Under the pieces are notes generated by a model, which saw only the letters and a program-made list of their open reading frames with translations, was not told where the DNA came from and made no database searches. Of a DNA stretch of 64,000 nucleotides, positions 54,940-62,388 are shown one piece after another. Numbering within the stretch: position 1 is the stretch's first letter; the number at the start of each line of letters is the position of its first letter. This DNA comes from Caulobacter endophyticus (GTDB lineage Bacteria; Pseudomonadota; Alphaproteobacteria; Caulobacterales; Caulobacteraceae), in assembly GCF_003116815.1 (NCBI RefSeq), contig NZ_QDKQ01000068.1, positions 1-64,000 of the forward strand, in the 5' to 3' direction. A program made the translations under genes and the position numbers.

Positions 54940-55941
54940 ATGAGCGCCAATCAGACGCCAGGTTCCGAACCGCTGACCATCTGGGCCGTCTCGGACGGGC
55001 GGGCCGGCATCGAGGCCCAGGCCGTGGGCCTGGCCGAGGCCATCGCGCGCAAGCGTCCGGCCAGGATCATCGTCAAGCGCGTGGGCTGGAAGGGCCGCAC
55101 CGGCCGCCTGCCCTGGTGGCTGGCCTGGCTGCCGCGCCGCTGGCTGACGCCCGAAAGCGAGATCACCGCGCCCTGGCCCGACCTCTGGGTCGCCGCCGGC
55201 CGCGCCACCTTGCCGCTGTCGATCCGCGCCCGGAGGTGGTCGGGCGGCAAGTCCTATGTCGTGCAGATCCAGGACCCGCGCGTTCCGGCCCACATGTTCG
55301 ACCTGGTGATCCCCCCCAAGCACGATCGGCTGACCGGCGACAATGTCGTGCCGATCACCGGCTCGCCGCATCGCGTGTCGCAGGCCCGCCTCGACGCCGA
55401 GTACGAGAAATTCAAGGACGCCATCGAGGCCCTGCCGCATCCGCGCGTGGCGGTGCTGCTGGGCGGCAAGTCCAAGGCCTTCGACCTGCCCGTCGAGCGC
55501 GCCGCCCAGATGGCGCACGAGATCCAGCTGCCGCTGGAGCAGGAAGGCGGCAGCCTGCTGATGACCTTCTCGCGCCGCACGCCCGAGCCGGCCCGCGCCC
55601 TGCTGGCCGCCCGCCTGCGCGACCTGCCCGGCATCATCTGGGACGGCGAAGGCCCCAATCCCTATTTCGCCTTCCTGGCGGCGGCCGACTACATCCTCGT
55701 CACCGAGGACTCGACCAACATGGCCACCGAGGCGGCCTCGACCGGCAAGCCGGTTTTCATCCTCAAGATGGAGGGCCAGAGCGTGAAGTTCCGCCTCTTC
55801 CACGAGGAACTGGAGCGCCAGGGCGCGGCCCGTCCCTATGGCGGCGCCTTCCACGGCTGGACGTACGAACCGGTCGACGAGACCGGCCGCGCCGCCGCGG
55901 AGGTCCTGGCGCGGATGGACGCCCGCAACGCCAAAGCCTAG
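54940..55941 (+). CDS. ELM1-family protein (GT-B-like, unknown function)
   Basis: 333 aa. The layout WAVSDGRAGIEAQAVGLAEAI, VQIQDPRVPAHMFDLVIPPKHD, VAVLLGGKSKAFD, then DYILVTEDSTNMATEAASTGKPVFILKMEG is that of the bacterial homologues of plant ELM1 (DUF1022-like), which resemble GT-B glycosyltransferases. No function is established in bacteria. The ATG at 54940 has GGAG 5 nt before it; upstream residues in the open frame overlap greA and are rejected. It precedes a cytidylyltransferase by 9 bp. Confidence 0.8.
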   Translation: MSANQTPGSEPLTIWAVSDGRAGIEAQAVGLAEAIARKRPARIIVKRVGWKGRTGRLPWWLAWLPRRWLTPESEITAPWPDLWVAAGRATLPLSIRARRWSGGKSYVVQIQDPRVPAHMFDLVIPPKHDRLTGDNVVPITGSPHRVSQARLDAEYEKFKDAIEALPHPRVAVLLGGKSKAFDLPVERAAQMAHEIQLPLEQEGGSLLMTFSRRTPEPARALLAARLRDLPGIIWDGEGPNPYFAFLAAADYILVTEDSTNMATEAASTGKPVFILKMEGQSVKFRLFHEELERQGAARPYGGAFHGWTYEPVDETGRAAAEVLARMDARNAKA

Positions 55942-55950
55942 CCTGGCCCG

Positions 55951-56667
55951 ATGATCCTCGCCGTCCTGCAAGCGCGCATGAGCTCCACCCGCCTGCCGGG
56001 CAAGGTGCTGATGCCGATCGTCCGCGCGCCGATGATCATTCGCCAGATCGAGCGCGTCGCCCGCTCTCGTCGGATCGACAAGCTTGTGGTGGCCACCAGC
56101 ACCGATCCGCTGGACGACGCCATCGAGGCGGCCGTGCGCCGGGACGGCGTCGCAGTGCATCGCGGCCCGCTCGACAACGTGCTCGAACGCTTCGTCGGCG
56201 CGCTGGACGCCCACCCGGCCGACCACGTGGTGCGCCTGACCGCCGACTGCCCGCTGGCCGATCCGAGCGTGATCGACGCCACGATCGACCTGCACCTGTC
56301 GTCGGGCGCCGACTACACCAGCAACAGCCCCGAAGGCTCGGCCTTTCCCAAGGGCCTCGACGTCGAGGTGATCACCGCCGCCGGCCTGCGCCGCGCAGCC
56401 GCGCAGGCCGACAGCCCCGAGGCTCGCGAGCACGTCACCTGGGACGTCTGGAACAATCCCGACCGCTGGAACCTGGCCTGGCTGTCAGATGCGCCCGGCG
56501 AGGCCGCGGTGCGCTGGACCGTCGACCGGCCCGACGACTACGCCTTCGTGGCGGCGGTCTATGACGCGCTCTATCCCAACAACCGGGCCTTCACCTCCGA
56601 CGATGTCCGCGCCTTCGTGAAGGGCCGGGAAGACCTGCTGAACTACGGCGGCGATCGCCGAGCCTGA
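55951..56667 (+). CDS. SpsF-type cytidylyltransferase
   Basis: 238 aa. Activates a sugar acid as its CMP derivative. The nucleotide-binding start ILAVLQARMSSTRLPGKVLMPI and VVATSTDPLDDAIEA, VRLTADCPLADP match SpsF/COG1861 proteins, relatives of CMP-KDO and CMP-sialate synthetases. With neuB 2.7 kb away it may activate the nonulosonic acid, as FlmC/PseF-like enzymes do in flagellin glycosylation. It stands 9 bp after the ELM1-family gene. Confidence 0.82.
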   Translation: MILAVLQARMSSTRLPGKVLMPIVRAPMIIRQIERVARSRRIDKLVVATSTDPLDDAIEAAVRRDGVAVHRGPLDNVLERFVGALDAHPADHVVRLTADCPLADPSVIDATIDLHLSSGADYTSNSPEGSAFPKGLDVEVITAAGLRRAAAQADSPEAREHVTWDVWNNPDRWNLAWLSDAPGEAAVRWTVDRPDDYAFVAAVYDALYPNNRAFTSDDVRAFVKGREDLLNYGGDRRA

Positions 56668-56704
56668 GCGGCGGGTGCGACAATCACGCGCCTCTCCTTA
56701 AGGA

Positions 56705-56715
56705 CAGGGTTAATA
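56705..56715 (+). promoter_or_regulatory. CAGGGTTAATA motif shared with the neuB promoter region
   Basis: CAGGGTTAATA here, 93 bp before the methyltransferase start, is repeated on the minus strand at 60506-60496 upstream of neuB. Its complement contains TTAACCCT, close to the TTAACCAT half-site of the cell-cycle regulator CtrA. Function is inferred. Confidence 0.4.
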
Positions 56716-56808
56716 AAGTATTCGGCAAAGCGGCCCCAGGCTGCTGCTGCGACCGCTCCACCGGTTCGCGCCAGCTTTGAGGGGCCTCCGTTTCGGGGGC
56801 GGACGGAC

Positions 56809-57456
56809 ATGCGCGCCCTGCCGGACATCCGGGGTCTGAAGTACCCTGACGAGTTCATCGCCCGCCACTTCTTCAAGCGCGGCCTGCACCAGCGCGCCGG
56901 CAAGGTGGTCGAACTGGGCGGCGGCACGGGCAACAACCTGTCGCTCTACGCCGCCTACGGCTGGACCCTGGTCAATGTCGACTATTCGGCCGCGGCGCTG
57001 GAAGACGCCCGCTGGAACCTGGGCGAGGCGGCCAGCCTGATCCAGGCCGACCTGTCGCTGGGCCTTCCCGACGGGATCGAGGGACCGATCGACGTCCTGC
57101 TGATCCCCAACCTGCTCTGCTACCTGACCAACGCCCAGGCCCACCGGGTGCTGACCGCCGTGCGCGAGAAGCTGGCCCCGAACGCCGAGGTCTTCGTCCG
57201 TACGCGCCTGGTCGACGACTATCGCTACGGCCGAGGCGTCGCCGAGGAGCCGGACGGCTTCCGCCTGGCGACGCCCGAAACCGGCGAAGAAGGCCTGTTC
57301 AATCTGTTCTACACCGAGGCGGGCCTAGTGAACCGCCTGCGCGACGAGCTGGGCCTGGCCCAGCCCGACGTCTTCCGCGTCAGCTTCGACAATCTCCAGG
57401 CCGGCGTCCGCGTGCCCCGCAACAGCGACCTGGTGGTCTGGGGCGCCGTCTCGTGA
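56809..57456 (+). CDS. Class I SAM-dependent methyltransferase
   Basis: 215 aa. VVELGGGTGNNLSLYAAYGW is SAM motif I, followed by VNVDYSAAALEDARWNL and a DVLLIPNLLCYL motif IV region. It lies in the surface-sugar operon; it may methylate a sugar or a lipid-linked intermediate. The last 4 bp overlap the next gene (GTGA). Confidence 0.82.
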   Translation: MRALPDIRGLKYPDEFIARHFFKRGLHQRAGKVVELGGGTGNNLSLYAAYGWTLVNVDYSAAALEDARWNLGEAASLIQADLSLGLPDGIEGPIDVLLIPNLLCYLTNAQAHRVLTAVREKLAPNAEVFVRTRLVDDYRYGRGVAEEPDGFRLATPETGEEGLFNLFYTEAGLVNRLRDELGLAQPDVFRVSFDNLQAGVRVPRNSDLVVWGAVS

Positions 57457-58709
57457 ACGGCCGGATCCGCATCGTCGGCGGCGGCCTGACCGGGATCATG
57501 GCCGCCTTCGAGGCCCATCGCCTGGGCTGGCGCGACATCGAGCTGCACGAGCGCTTCGACGCTCTCGGCGGCGTGGCCCGCCCCAAGGTCGTCAACGGCG
57601 CGGAGATGCGCGACGGCTGCGTCTATTTCGGCCCCGAGGGCGACGCCCTGGTCGAACGGCTGAAGGCGCAAGGCGCGGCGTTCGAGACCTTCGACAACCG
57701 CTTCGGCTCGCTCAGCCTGGACAGCGCGGGCAAGCGCGTCTTCACCTGGGACTTCGGCGGCCCGGCCGTCGACTGCGCCAACCTGCGGATCGCCCGCCCG
57801 GCCGGCGACAGCCTGGCCGACCGCATCGCCGCCTATCCCTCGCCGATCGCCGAGACCCTGGCCGAGTACTGCCGCTGGCACCTGGACGCCGATCTCGGCG
57901 CCGTGCACGGCGATGCGGCCATTCCGCTGGCCATCAACCGCGTCTATCCGGCCAGCGCCGAGACCCCCGCCCTGGTGGCCCTGAAGGCCTCGAACGCATG
58001 GGCCGACGAGCTGTACGGCGTGCCGCGCGGCCTGTCGGGACGCACCGCCAACGTCACCGCCAGCCTGCCGGCGGGCGGCTTCACGGCCCTGTTCGAGACC
58101 TGCCGCCGAGCGCTGGAGACGCTGGGCGTCGACATCCGCTTCGAGAGCCTGATCTCGCCTCGACAGGTCATGGCCGAGCATGCGGCAGGCGACACGGTGG
58201 TCTGGGCCGCCAACCCGACGCCGCTGTTCAAGCCGATGGGCCTTTCGACCCCGGCGCTGGTGAAGAAGAGCTTCTTCACCTACGTCTTCGAAGCGGAATT
58301 CGACGGCCCCTGCCCGGTCTACGTCCAGAACTTCACAGCCAAGGGCGACTGCTTCCGAGCCTATCTCTACGAGAGCGGCGGCAAGACCCTGGTGGTGGCC
58401 GAATGCGTGCGCGAGGCCGACCTGCGCGCCCTGCCCGGCGAGATGCGCGGCCTGCTTTCGGGCTTCGGCTCGCTGAAGACCGGAGCCCTGCTGCAATCCG
58501 GCGCCCAGCCGCGCTGGATCTATCATTCGCGAGACGCCATCGCCGGCCTTGCGACGCTGCGCGAAAAGCTGACCGAACGCTTCGGACCGTCCTTCGTCTG
58601 CGGGGCCTGGGAGCCCTACGGCAAGAGCGCCAAGCTGGCCGAGGTGGACGCCGCCCTCGCGCACGCCCGGAGCGCGCCTGCCGCCGGCGGCCTGGCGCTG
58701 GCCGGATGA
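57453..58709 (+). CDS. FAD/NAD(P)-binding amine-oxidase-like protein
   Basis: 418 aa, GTG start. IRIVGGGLTGIMAAFEAHRLG then ELHERFDALGGVARP is the dinucleotide-binding N-terminus of protoporphyrinogen-oxidase-like or amine-oxidase-like flavoproteins. FAD-binding features are also seen at the C-terminus (FVCGAWEPYGKSAKL). The reaction is unknown; the position in the operon suggests oxidation of a nucleotide sugar or polysaccharide intermediate. It overlaps both neighbours by 4 bp. Confidence 0.75.
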   Translation: MNGRIRIVGGGLTGIMAAFEAHRLGWRDIELHERFDALGGVARPKVVNGAEMRDGCVYFGPEGDALVERLKAQGAAFETFDNRFGSLSLDSAGKRVFTWDFGGPAVDCANLRIARPAGDSLADRIAAYPSPIAETLAEYCRWHLDADLGAVHGDAAIPLAINRVYPASAETPALVALKASNAWADELYGVPRGLSGRTANVTASLPAGGFTALFETCRRALETLGVDIRFESLISPRQVMAEHAAGDTVVWAANPTPLFKPMGLSTPALVKKSFFTYVFEAEFDGPCPVYVQNFTAKGDCFRAYLYESGGKTLVVAECVREADLRALPGEMRGLLSGFGSLKTGALLQSGAQPRWIYHSRDAIAGLATLREKLTERFGPSFVCGAWEPYGKSAKLAEVDAALAHARSAPAAGGLALAG

Positions 58710-59413
58710 GCCTGGCCTCGCTCCCGATAACGGCGGCGATTATGCAGCCGACCTATCTGCCGTATCTGGGCTATTTCCAGCTGATGGCGGCCAGCGACGT
58801 CTTTGTCTTCCTGGACGACGTGCAGTTCGCCCGCCGCTCGTGGCAGTCGCGCAACCGTATTCTCACCGCCCAGGGCGAGCTGATGCTGACGGTTCCCGTG
58901 AAGAAGCACGACCGCGACACGCCGATCCACGCCATCCGCATCGACGACGGCCAGCCCTGGCGCGAGAAGCACCTGGCCGCCATGCGCCACGCCTACGGCA
59001 AGCGGCCTTTCTTCGCCGAGGGCTTCGCCTTCGTCGCCGAACAACTGGCTCGTGAGCCCGACGGCGCCCTGGCCGACCTGACCTGCGGCATGGCGCAGGC
59101 GGCGGCGCAGAAGATCGGCATCCAGGCTGAGTTCGTCCGCGCCTCCAGCCTCGCCGCGACGGGCGCGCGGTCCGAGCACCTGCTGGCGATCTGCCATGCG
59201 GTCGGCGCGACCGAATACGTCTCGCCGACCGGATCGGCCGACTACATGGAGGAGGACGGCGTGTTCGCCGCCGCGGGCTTCCCCGTTCGCTTCAAGGCCT
59301 GCGACCTGGCGGCGTATGCGCAGGGGCGGCCCGCGTTCACGCCCTATATGGGCTTCGTCGACGCCCTGATGAACGTCGGCTGGACCGGCCTGAAGACGCT
59401 GGTCGCGCCTTAG
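58706..59413 (+). CDS. WbqC-family protein
   Basis: 235 aa. IMQPTYLPYLGYFQLMAASDVFVFLDDVQF, RRSWQSRNRI and ATEYVSPTGSADYMEED fit the WbqC family, found in polysaccharide and glycoprotein sugar loci, where it is thought to act on a sugar or amino acid linked to it. Its end overlaps the convergent neuB by 4 bp (TTAG, each stop using part). Confidence 0.85.
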   Translation: MSLASLPITAAIMQPTYLPYLGYFQLMAASDVFVFLDDVQFARRSWQSRNRILTAQGELMLTVPVKKHDRDTPIHAIRIDDGQPWREKHLAAMRHAYGKRPFFAEGFAFVAEQLAREPDGALADLTCGMAQAAAQKIGIQAEFVRASSLAATGARSEHLLAICHAVGATEYVSPTGSADYMEEDGVFAAAGFPVRFKACDLAAYAQGRPAFTPYMGFVDALMNVGWTGLKTLVAP

Positions 59414-60468
59414 CCGCCCACCATGTCCCAGGCCAGCGGCTCGCCGCGGGTCAGGGCGCGGGCGGCGGGACGGCCCAGCACCTTGTCGAGATCGGCCGGC
59501 GGCAGGCCGTTGCCCGGACGCACCGAGCGGACGTTGTCACGGGTCAGGACGGCGCCGGCCGCCACGTCGGCGGTGACGTAGAGCGAACGACGGAACAGCA
59601 GGGACCCCTGCTCGGCGCCCAGCACGTCGTAGTGCGCGCGGCCCAACGAAGCCCAGGCGTTCTTCGTGTCGTCGACCAGGGCCCTGAACTCGGCCGGCTC
59701 CAGGCTGAAGGCCGCGTCGGGGCCGCCGTCGGCGCGGGCCAGGGTGAAGTGCTTCTCGACCGCGCAGGCGCCGACCGACACCGCCGCCACCGAGGCGGCC
59801 GTGCCCGGCGTATGGTCCGAAAGGCCAATCGGGCAGCCGAAGCGGGCAGCCATGTCGGCCACGGTCCGCACATTGGCGTCGGCGAAGGTGGCAGGATAGC
59901 TCGACACGCAATGCAGCAGCAGCACGCCCGGCGCGCCGGCTTCCAGCGCCGTGTTTCGAGCGGTCTCGATCTCGGCCAGGTTGGCCATGCCGGTCGAGAT
60001 GATCAGCGGCTTGCCCTGCGCGGCCGCGTAGCGGATCAGCGGCAGATCGACGGCCTCGAACGAGGCGATCTTGTAGGCGGGAGCGTCGAGGCCCGCCAGC
60101 AGGTCGACCGCGGTCTCGTCGAACGGGCTGGAGAAGATCGTTACGCCCCGCTTGCGAGCCCGCTCGAAGATGGCCGCGTGCCATTCGAACGGGGTATGGG
60201 CCTCTTCGTAAAGCTCGTAGAGGCTGCGCCCGTCCCACAAGCCGCCGTGGATCTTGAACTCGGGCCGGTCGACGTCGAGCGTGATGGTGTCGGCGGTGTA
60301 GGTCTGGATCTTGATCCCGTCGCAGCCGGTGTCGGCGGCGGCGTCGACCATCGACAGGCAGCGCTCAAGGCTGCCGTTGTGGTTCCCCGACAGCTCGCAG
60401 ATCACATAGGGCGGATGGTCCGCGCCGATCTTGCGGCCGGCGATCTCGATTTCGGGCGAAGCGGTCAT
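59410..60468 (-). CDS. neuB: NeuB-family nonulosonic acid synthase (pseudaminic or sialic acid type)
   Basis: 352 aa. Condenses a 6-carbon amino sugar with phosphoenolpyruvate. The TIM-barrel has CELSGNHNGSLERCLSMVDAAADTGCDGIKIQTY, FSSPFDETAVDLL, IGLSDHTPG and VEKHFTLAR. The C-terminal SAF (antifreeze-like) domain is present (about 290-350, RRSLYVTADVAAGAVLTRDNVRSVRPG). Sequence is closest by eye to the PseI/flagellin-type synthases. Likely in the pathway with the SpsF enzyme on the opposite strand. Confidence 0.92.
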   Translation of the reverse strand: MTASPEIEIAGRKIGADHPPYVICELSGNHNGSLERCLSMVDAAADTGCDGIKIQTYTADTITLDVDRPEFKIHGGLWDGRSLYELYEEAHTPFEWHAAIFERARKRGVTIFSSPFDETAVDLLAGLDAPAYKIASFEAVDLPLIRYAAAQGKPLIISTGMANLAEIETARNTALEAGAPGVLLLHCVSSYPATFADANVRTVADMAARFGCPIGLSDHTPGTAASVAAVSVGACAVEKHFTLARADGGPDAAFSLEPAEFRALVDDTKNAWASLGRAHYDVLGAEQGSLLFRRSLYVTADVAAGAVLTRDNVRSVRPGNGLPPADLDKVLGRPAARALTRGEPLAWDMVGG

Positions 60469-60495
60469 GGGCGGAAACTCACGCGGTTTGTCCCC

Positions 60496-60506
60496 TATTA
60501 ACCCTG
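60496..60506 (-). promoter_or_regulatory. CAGGGTTAATA motif upstream of neuB
   Basis: Identical 11-mer to that before the methyltransferase gene, here 28-38 bp upstream of the neuB ATG. TTAATA could also act as a -10 element. The shared motif ties the two divergently placed parts of the sugar locus. Confidence 0.4.
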
Positions 60507-60523
60507 CAATCGTGGACGAGGCG

Positions 60524-60811
60524 TCAATCGCCGCCGCCATCGCCGCCGCAGCCGCCGTCCGACGAGCCGCAGTCCGACGAAGACGACGAGGACGAGCTGT
60601 CGGAATAGCGCGTCGAGCCGCTGTCGCCGCCCTCGCCCTTCTTGCCGCCAGCCTTGGCCTCGGCGGGCTTGGCCGCCTGCAGCGCCGTGCCCAGGCCGGC
60701 GCCGATGGCGATGCCGACACCGATGCCGATCGCCAGGTTGTCGAGCGCCAGTCCCAGCGCGACCCCGATCATCGTTCCGATGCCGATCCCGATGTTCAAT
60801 CCGCCCTTCAT
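60524..60811 (-). CDS. Small glycine-zipper protein with Ser/Cys-rich tail
   Basis: 95 aa. Residues about 1-48 are repeated Gly/Ile/Ala patterns (GLNIGIGIGTMIGVALGLALDN, then AIGIGVGIAIGAGLG) typical of a glycine zipper that packs in a membrane. The tail has a poly-Ser run and SDCGSSDGGCGGDGGGD with two Cys. Short proteins like this occur in several proteobacteria; function unknown. The start overlaps no other gene. Confidence 0.6.
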   Translation of the reverse strand: MKGGLNIGIGIGTMIGVALGLALDNLAIGIGVGIAIGAGLGTALQAAKPAEAKAGGKKGEGGDSGSTRYSDSSSSSSSSDCGSSDGGCGGDGGGD

Positions 60812-60829
60812 GGCGCCCCTTCTCTCAAC

Positions 60830-60946
60830 TCAGCGACCGATCTCGACGACCGCCGCATCTCCCGTCCGCGTTCGGTAAGGTTTTCGGCGTCCAGGCCTCG
60901 GCTGCGCCAGGACCGGCGGCAGTTGGGCGTCGAGCAGCAGCTTCAA
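60830..60946 (-). pseudogene. DUF5615 (PIN-like toxin) remnant
   Basis: TTG start overlapping the stop of the DUF433 remnant. The frame begins LKLLLDAQLPPVLAQ, the N-terminus of DUF5615 proteins, then goes out of frame. In another frame the next codons read GLDAENLTERGREMRRS, like the family's continuation. The open frame ends after 38 aa. It is a frameshifted, truncated toxin gene. Confidence 0.6.
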
Positions 60947-61083
60947 GCGGCGACGACGGCCGTATCGGCGGCGGCGTAGGCCAGCGCCGCGCGGACATCG
61001 TCGGCCTCCAGGCACGGATACCCCTGCAACACCTCGGCGGTCTTGCCAGGATCGATCGTGATGCGTTCCAGCAACGGGTTCAT
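60943..61083 (-). pseudogene. DUF433 antitoxin remnant with internal deletion
   Basis: 46 aa. NPLLERITIDPGKTAEVLQGYPCLEADDVRAALAYAA keeps the two ends of a DUF433 protein (RITIDP at the start and the LEADDVRAALAYAA C-terminal helix). About 25-30 residues of the usual middle (GGKPCIRGTRI region) are missing. It would have been the antitoxin for the DUF5615 gene directly after it. Confidence 0.6.
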
Positions 61084-61129
61084 GGCGTGCAATGTAGCGC
61101 AGGAGCGGAATCGCGCCTAGATATCCGCC

Positions 61130-62137
61130 ATGTCCACCACCGCTCCCCGCCACACGCGCTGCCTGATCATCGGTTCGGGCCCCGCCGGCTACACCGCCGC
61201 CATCTACGCCGCCCGCGCGCTGCTCAAGCCCGTGCTCATCGCCGGCATCCAGCCGGGCGGCCAGCTGACCATCACGACCGACGTCGAGAACTATCCGGGC
61301 TTCGCCGACGTCATCCAGGGTCCCTGGCTGATGGACCAGATGCGCGCCCAGGCCGAGCACGTGGGCACCGAATTCGTCAGCGACATCGTGATGTCGGTCG
61401 ACCTCAGCAAGCGCCCGTTCGCGGTCAAGACCGACAGCGGTCAGGACTGGATCGCCGAGACGATCATCATCGCCACCGGCGCCCAGGCCAAGTGGCTGGG
61501 CCTGGAAAGCGAAAGCAAGTTCCAGGGCTTTGGCGTCTCGGCCTGCGCCACCTGCGACGGCTTCTTCTATCGCAACAAGGAAGTGGTGGTGGTCGGCGGC
61601 GGCAACACCGCCGTCGAGGAAGCCCTGTTCCTGACCAGCTTCGCCAGCAAGGTCACGCTGGTGCACCGCAAGGACGAGCTGCGGGCCGAGAAGATCCTGC
61701 AGGAGCGCCTGCTGGCCCATGAGAAGGTCGAGGTGGTCTGGGACAGCGTCATCGACGAGGTCCTGGGCGACAGCGATCCGGCCGGCGTCACCGGCGTGCG
61801 CCTGAAGAACATCAAGACCGGGCAGGCGACCGAACTGAAGACCGACGGCGTGTTCATCGCCATCGGCCACGCGCCGTCGTCGGAACTGTTCGCCGGCCAG
61901 CTGGAAACCGGCCCGGGCGGCTACCTGAAGGTCAAGCCGGGCACGGCCTCGACGGCCATCGAAGGCGTCTACGCCGCCGGCGACGTCACCGACGACGTCT
62001 ACCGCCAGGCCGTGACCGCCGCCGGCATGGGTTGCATGGCCGCCCTGGAGGCGGTGCGGTTCCTGGCCGAGGAAGATCACAAGAAGGCTCACCACCCGAT
62101 CAGCCACGCCGAGGCCAACGAGATCGGCGCCTGGTAG
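61130..62137 (+). CDS. trxB: Thioredoxin-disulfide reductase
   Basis: 335 aa. Reduces thioredoxin with NADPH through FAD. The redox-active CATC (Cys139 and Cys142) is in GVSACATCDGFF; FAD-binding CLIIGSGPAGYTAAIYAARA, NADPH-binding VVVVGGGNTAVEEALF and the C-terminal GVYAAGDVTDDVYRQAVTAAG are intact. Preceded by a short gap holding the toxin-antitoxin remnant and followed by an intrinsic terminator. Confidence 0.97.
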   Translation: MSTTAPRHTRCLIIGSGPAGYTAAIYAARALLKPVLIAGIQPGGQLTITTDVENYPGFADVIQGPWLMDQMRAQAEHVGTEFVSDIVMSVDLSKRPFAVKTDSGQDWIAETIIIATGAQAKWLGLESESKFQGFGVSACATCDGFFYRNKEVVVVGGGNTAVEEALFLTSFASKVTLVHRKDELRAEKILQERLLAHEKVEVVWDSVIDEVLGDSDPAGVTGVRLKNIKTGQATELKTDGVFIAIGHAPSSELFAGQLETGPGGYLKVKPGTASTAIEGVYAAGDVTDDVYRQAVTAAGMGCMAALEAVRFLAEEDHKKAHHPISHAEANEIGAW

Positions 62138-62162
62138 GCGTTTTTGTTTGTTGAAGTGACGG

Positions 62163-62192
62163 AAAGGTCGCTCCGCAGGGGGCGGCCTTTTT
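62163..62192 (+). terminator. Intrinsic terminator after trxB
   Basis: AAAGGTCGC (62163-62171) pairs with GCGGCCTTT (62182-62190, one G:U) and is followed by a T-run. It sits 25 bp past the trxB stop. Confidence 0.85.
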
Positions 62193-62218
62193 CGTTGGTT
62201 GGAACTCCCACCTTCTGG

Positions 62219-62386
62219 AACCTCCCCCTGTTGGGGGAGGTTCGTCGCACTAGATGCTCCCCCTGAAGGGGGAGCTGTCGCGGAGCGACTGAGGGGGAAG
62301 GGATTGCTGGCGTGGGGGAGCACTGATCTCATCAGTCACTTCCCCCTCCGGCCCTTCGGGCCACCTCCCCCTTCAGGGGGAGGACC
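62219..62386. repeat. Palindromic two-unit repeat (family R2, copy d) plus a short hairpin
   Basis: A short AACCTCCCCC..GGGGGAGGTT hairpin (about 62219-62242), then unit Y (62251-62299: GATGCTCCCCCTGAAGGGGGAGC, TGTCGCGGAGCGACTGAGGGGG) and unit X (62341-62386). Unit X ends 2 bp before the stop codon of the SleB-like gene. The 251-bp gap 62138-62388 has no other gene. Confidence 0.88.
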
Positions 62387-62388
62387 TT

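Noticed and set aside
56698-56713. TTAA-N8-TTAA as a full CtrA site
   Set aside because: The CtrA consensus needs 7 bp between half-sites; here there are 8. Only the single half-site-like motif was kept.
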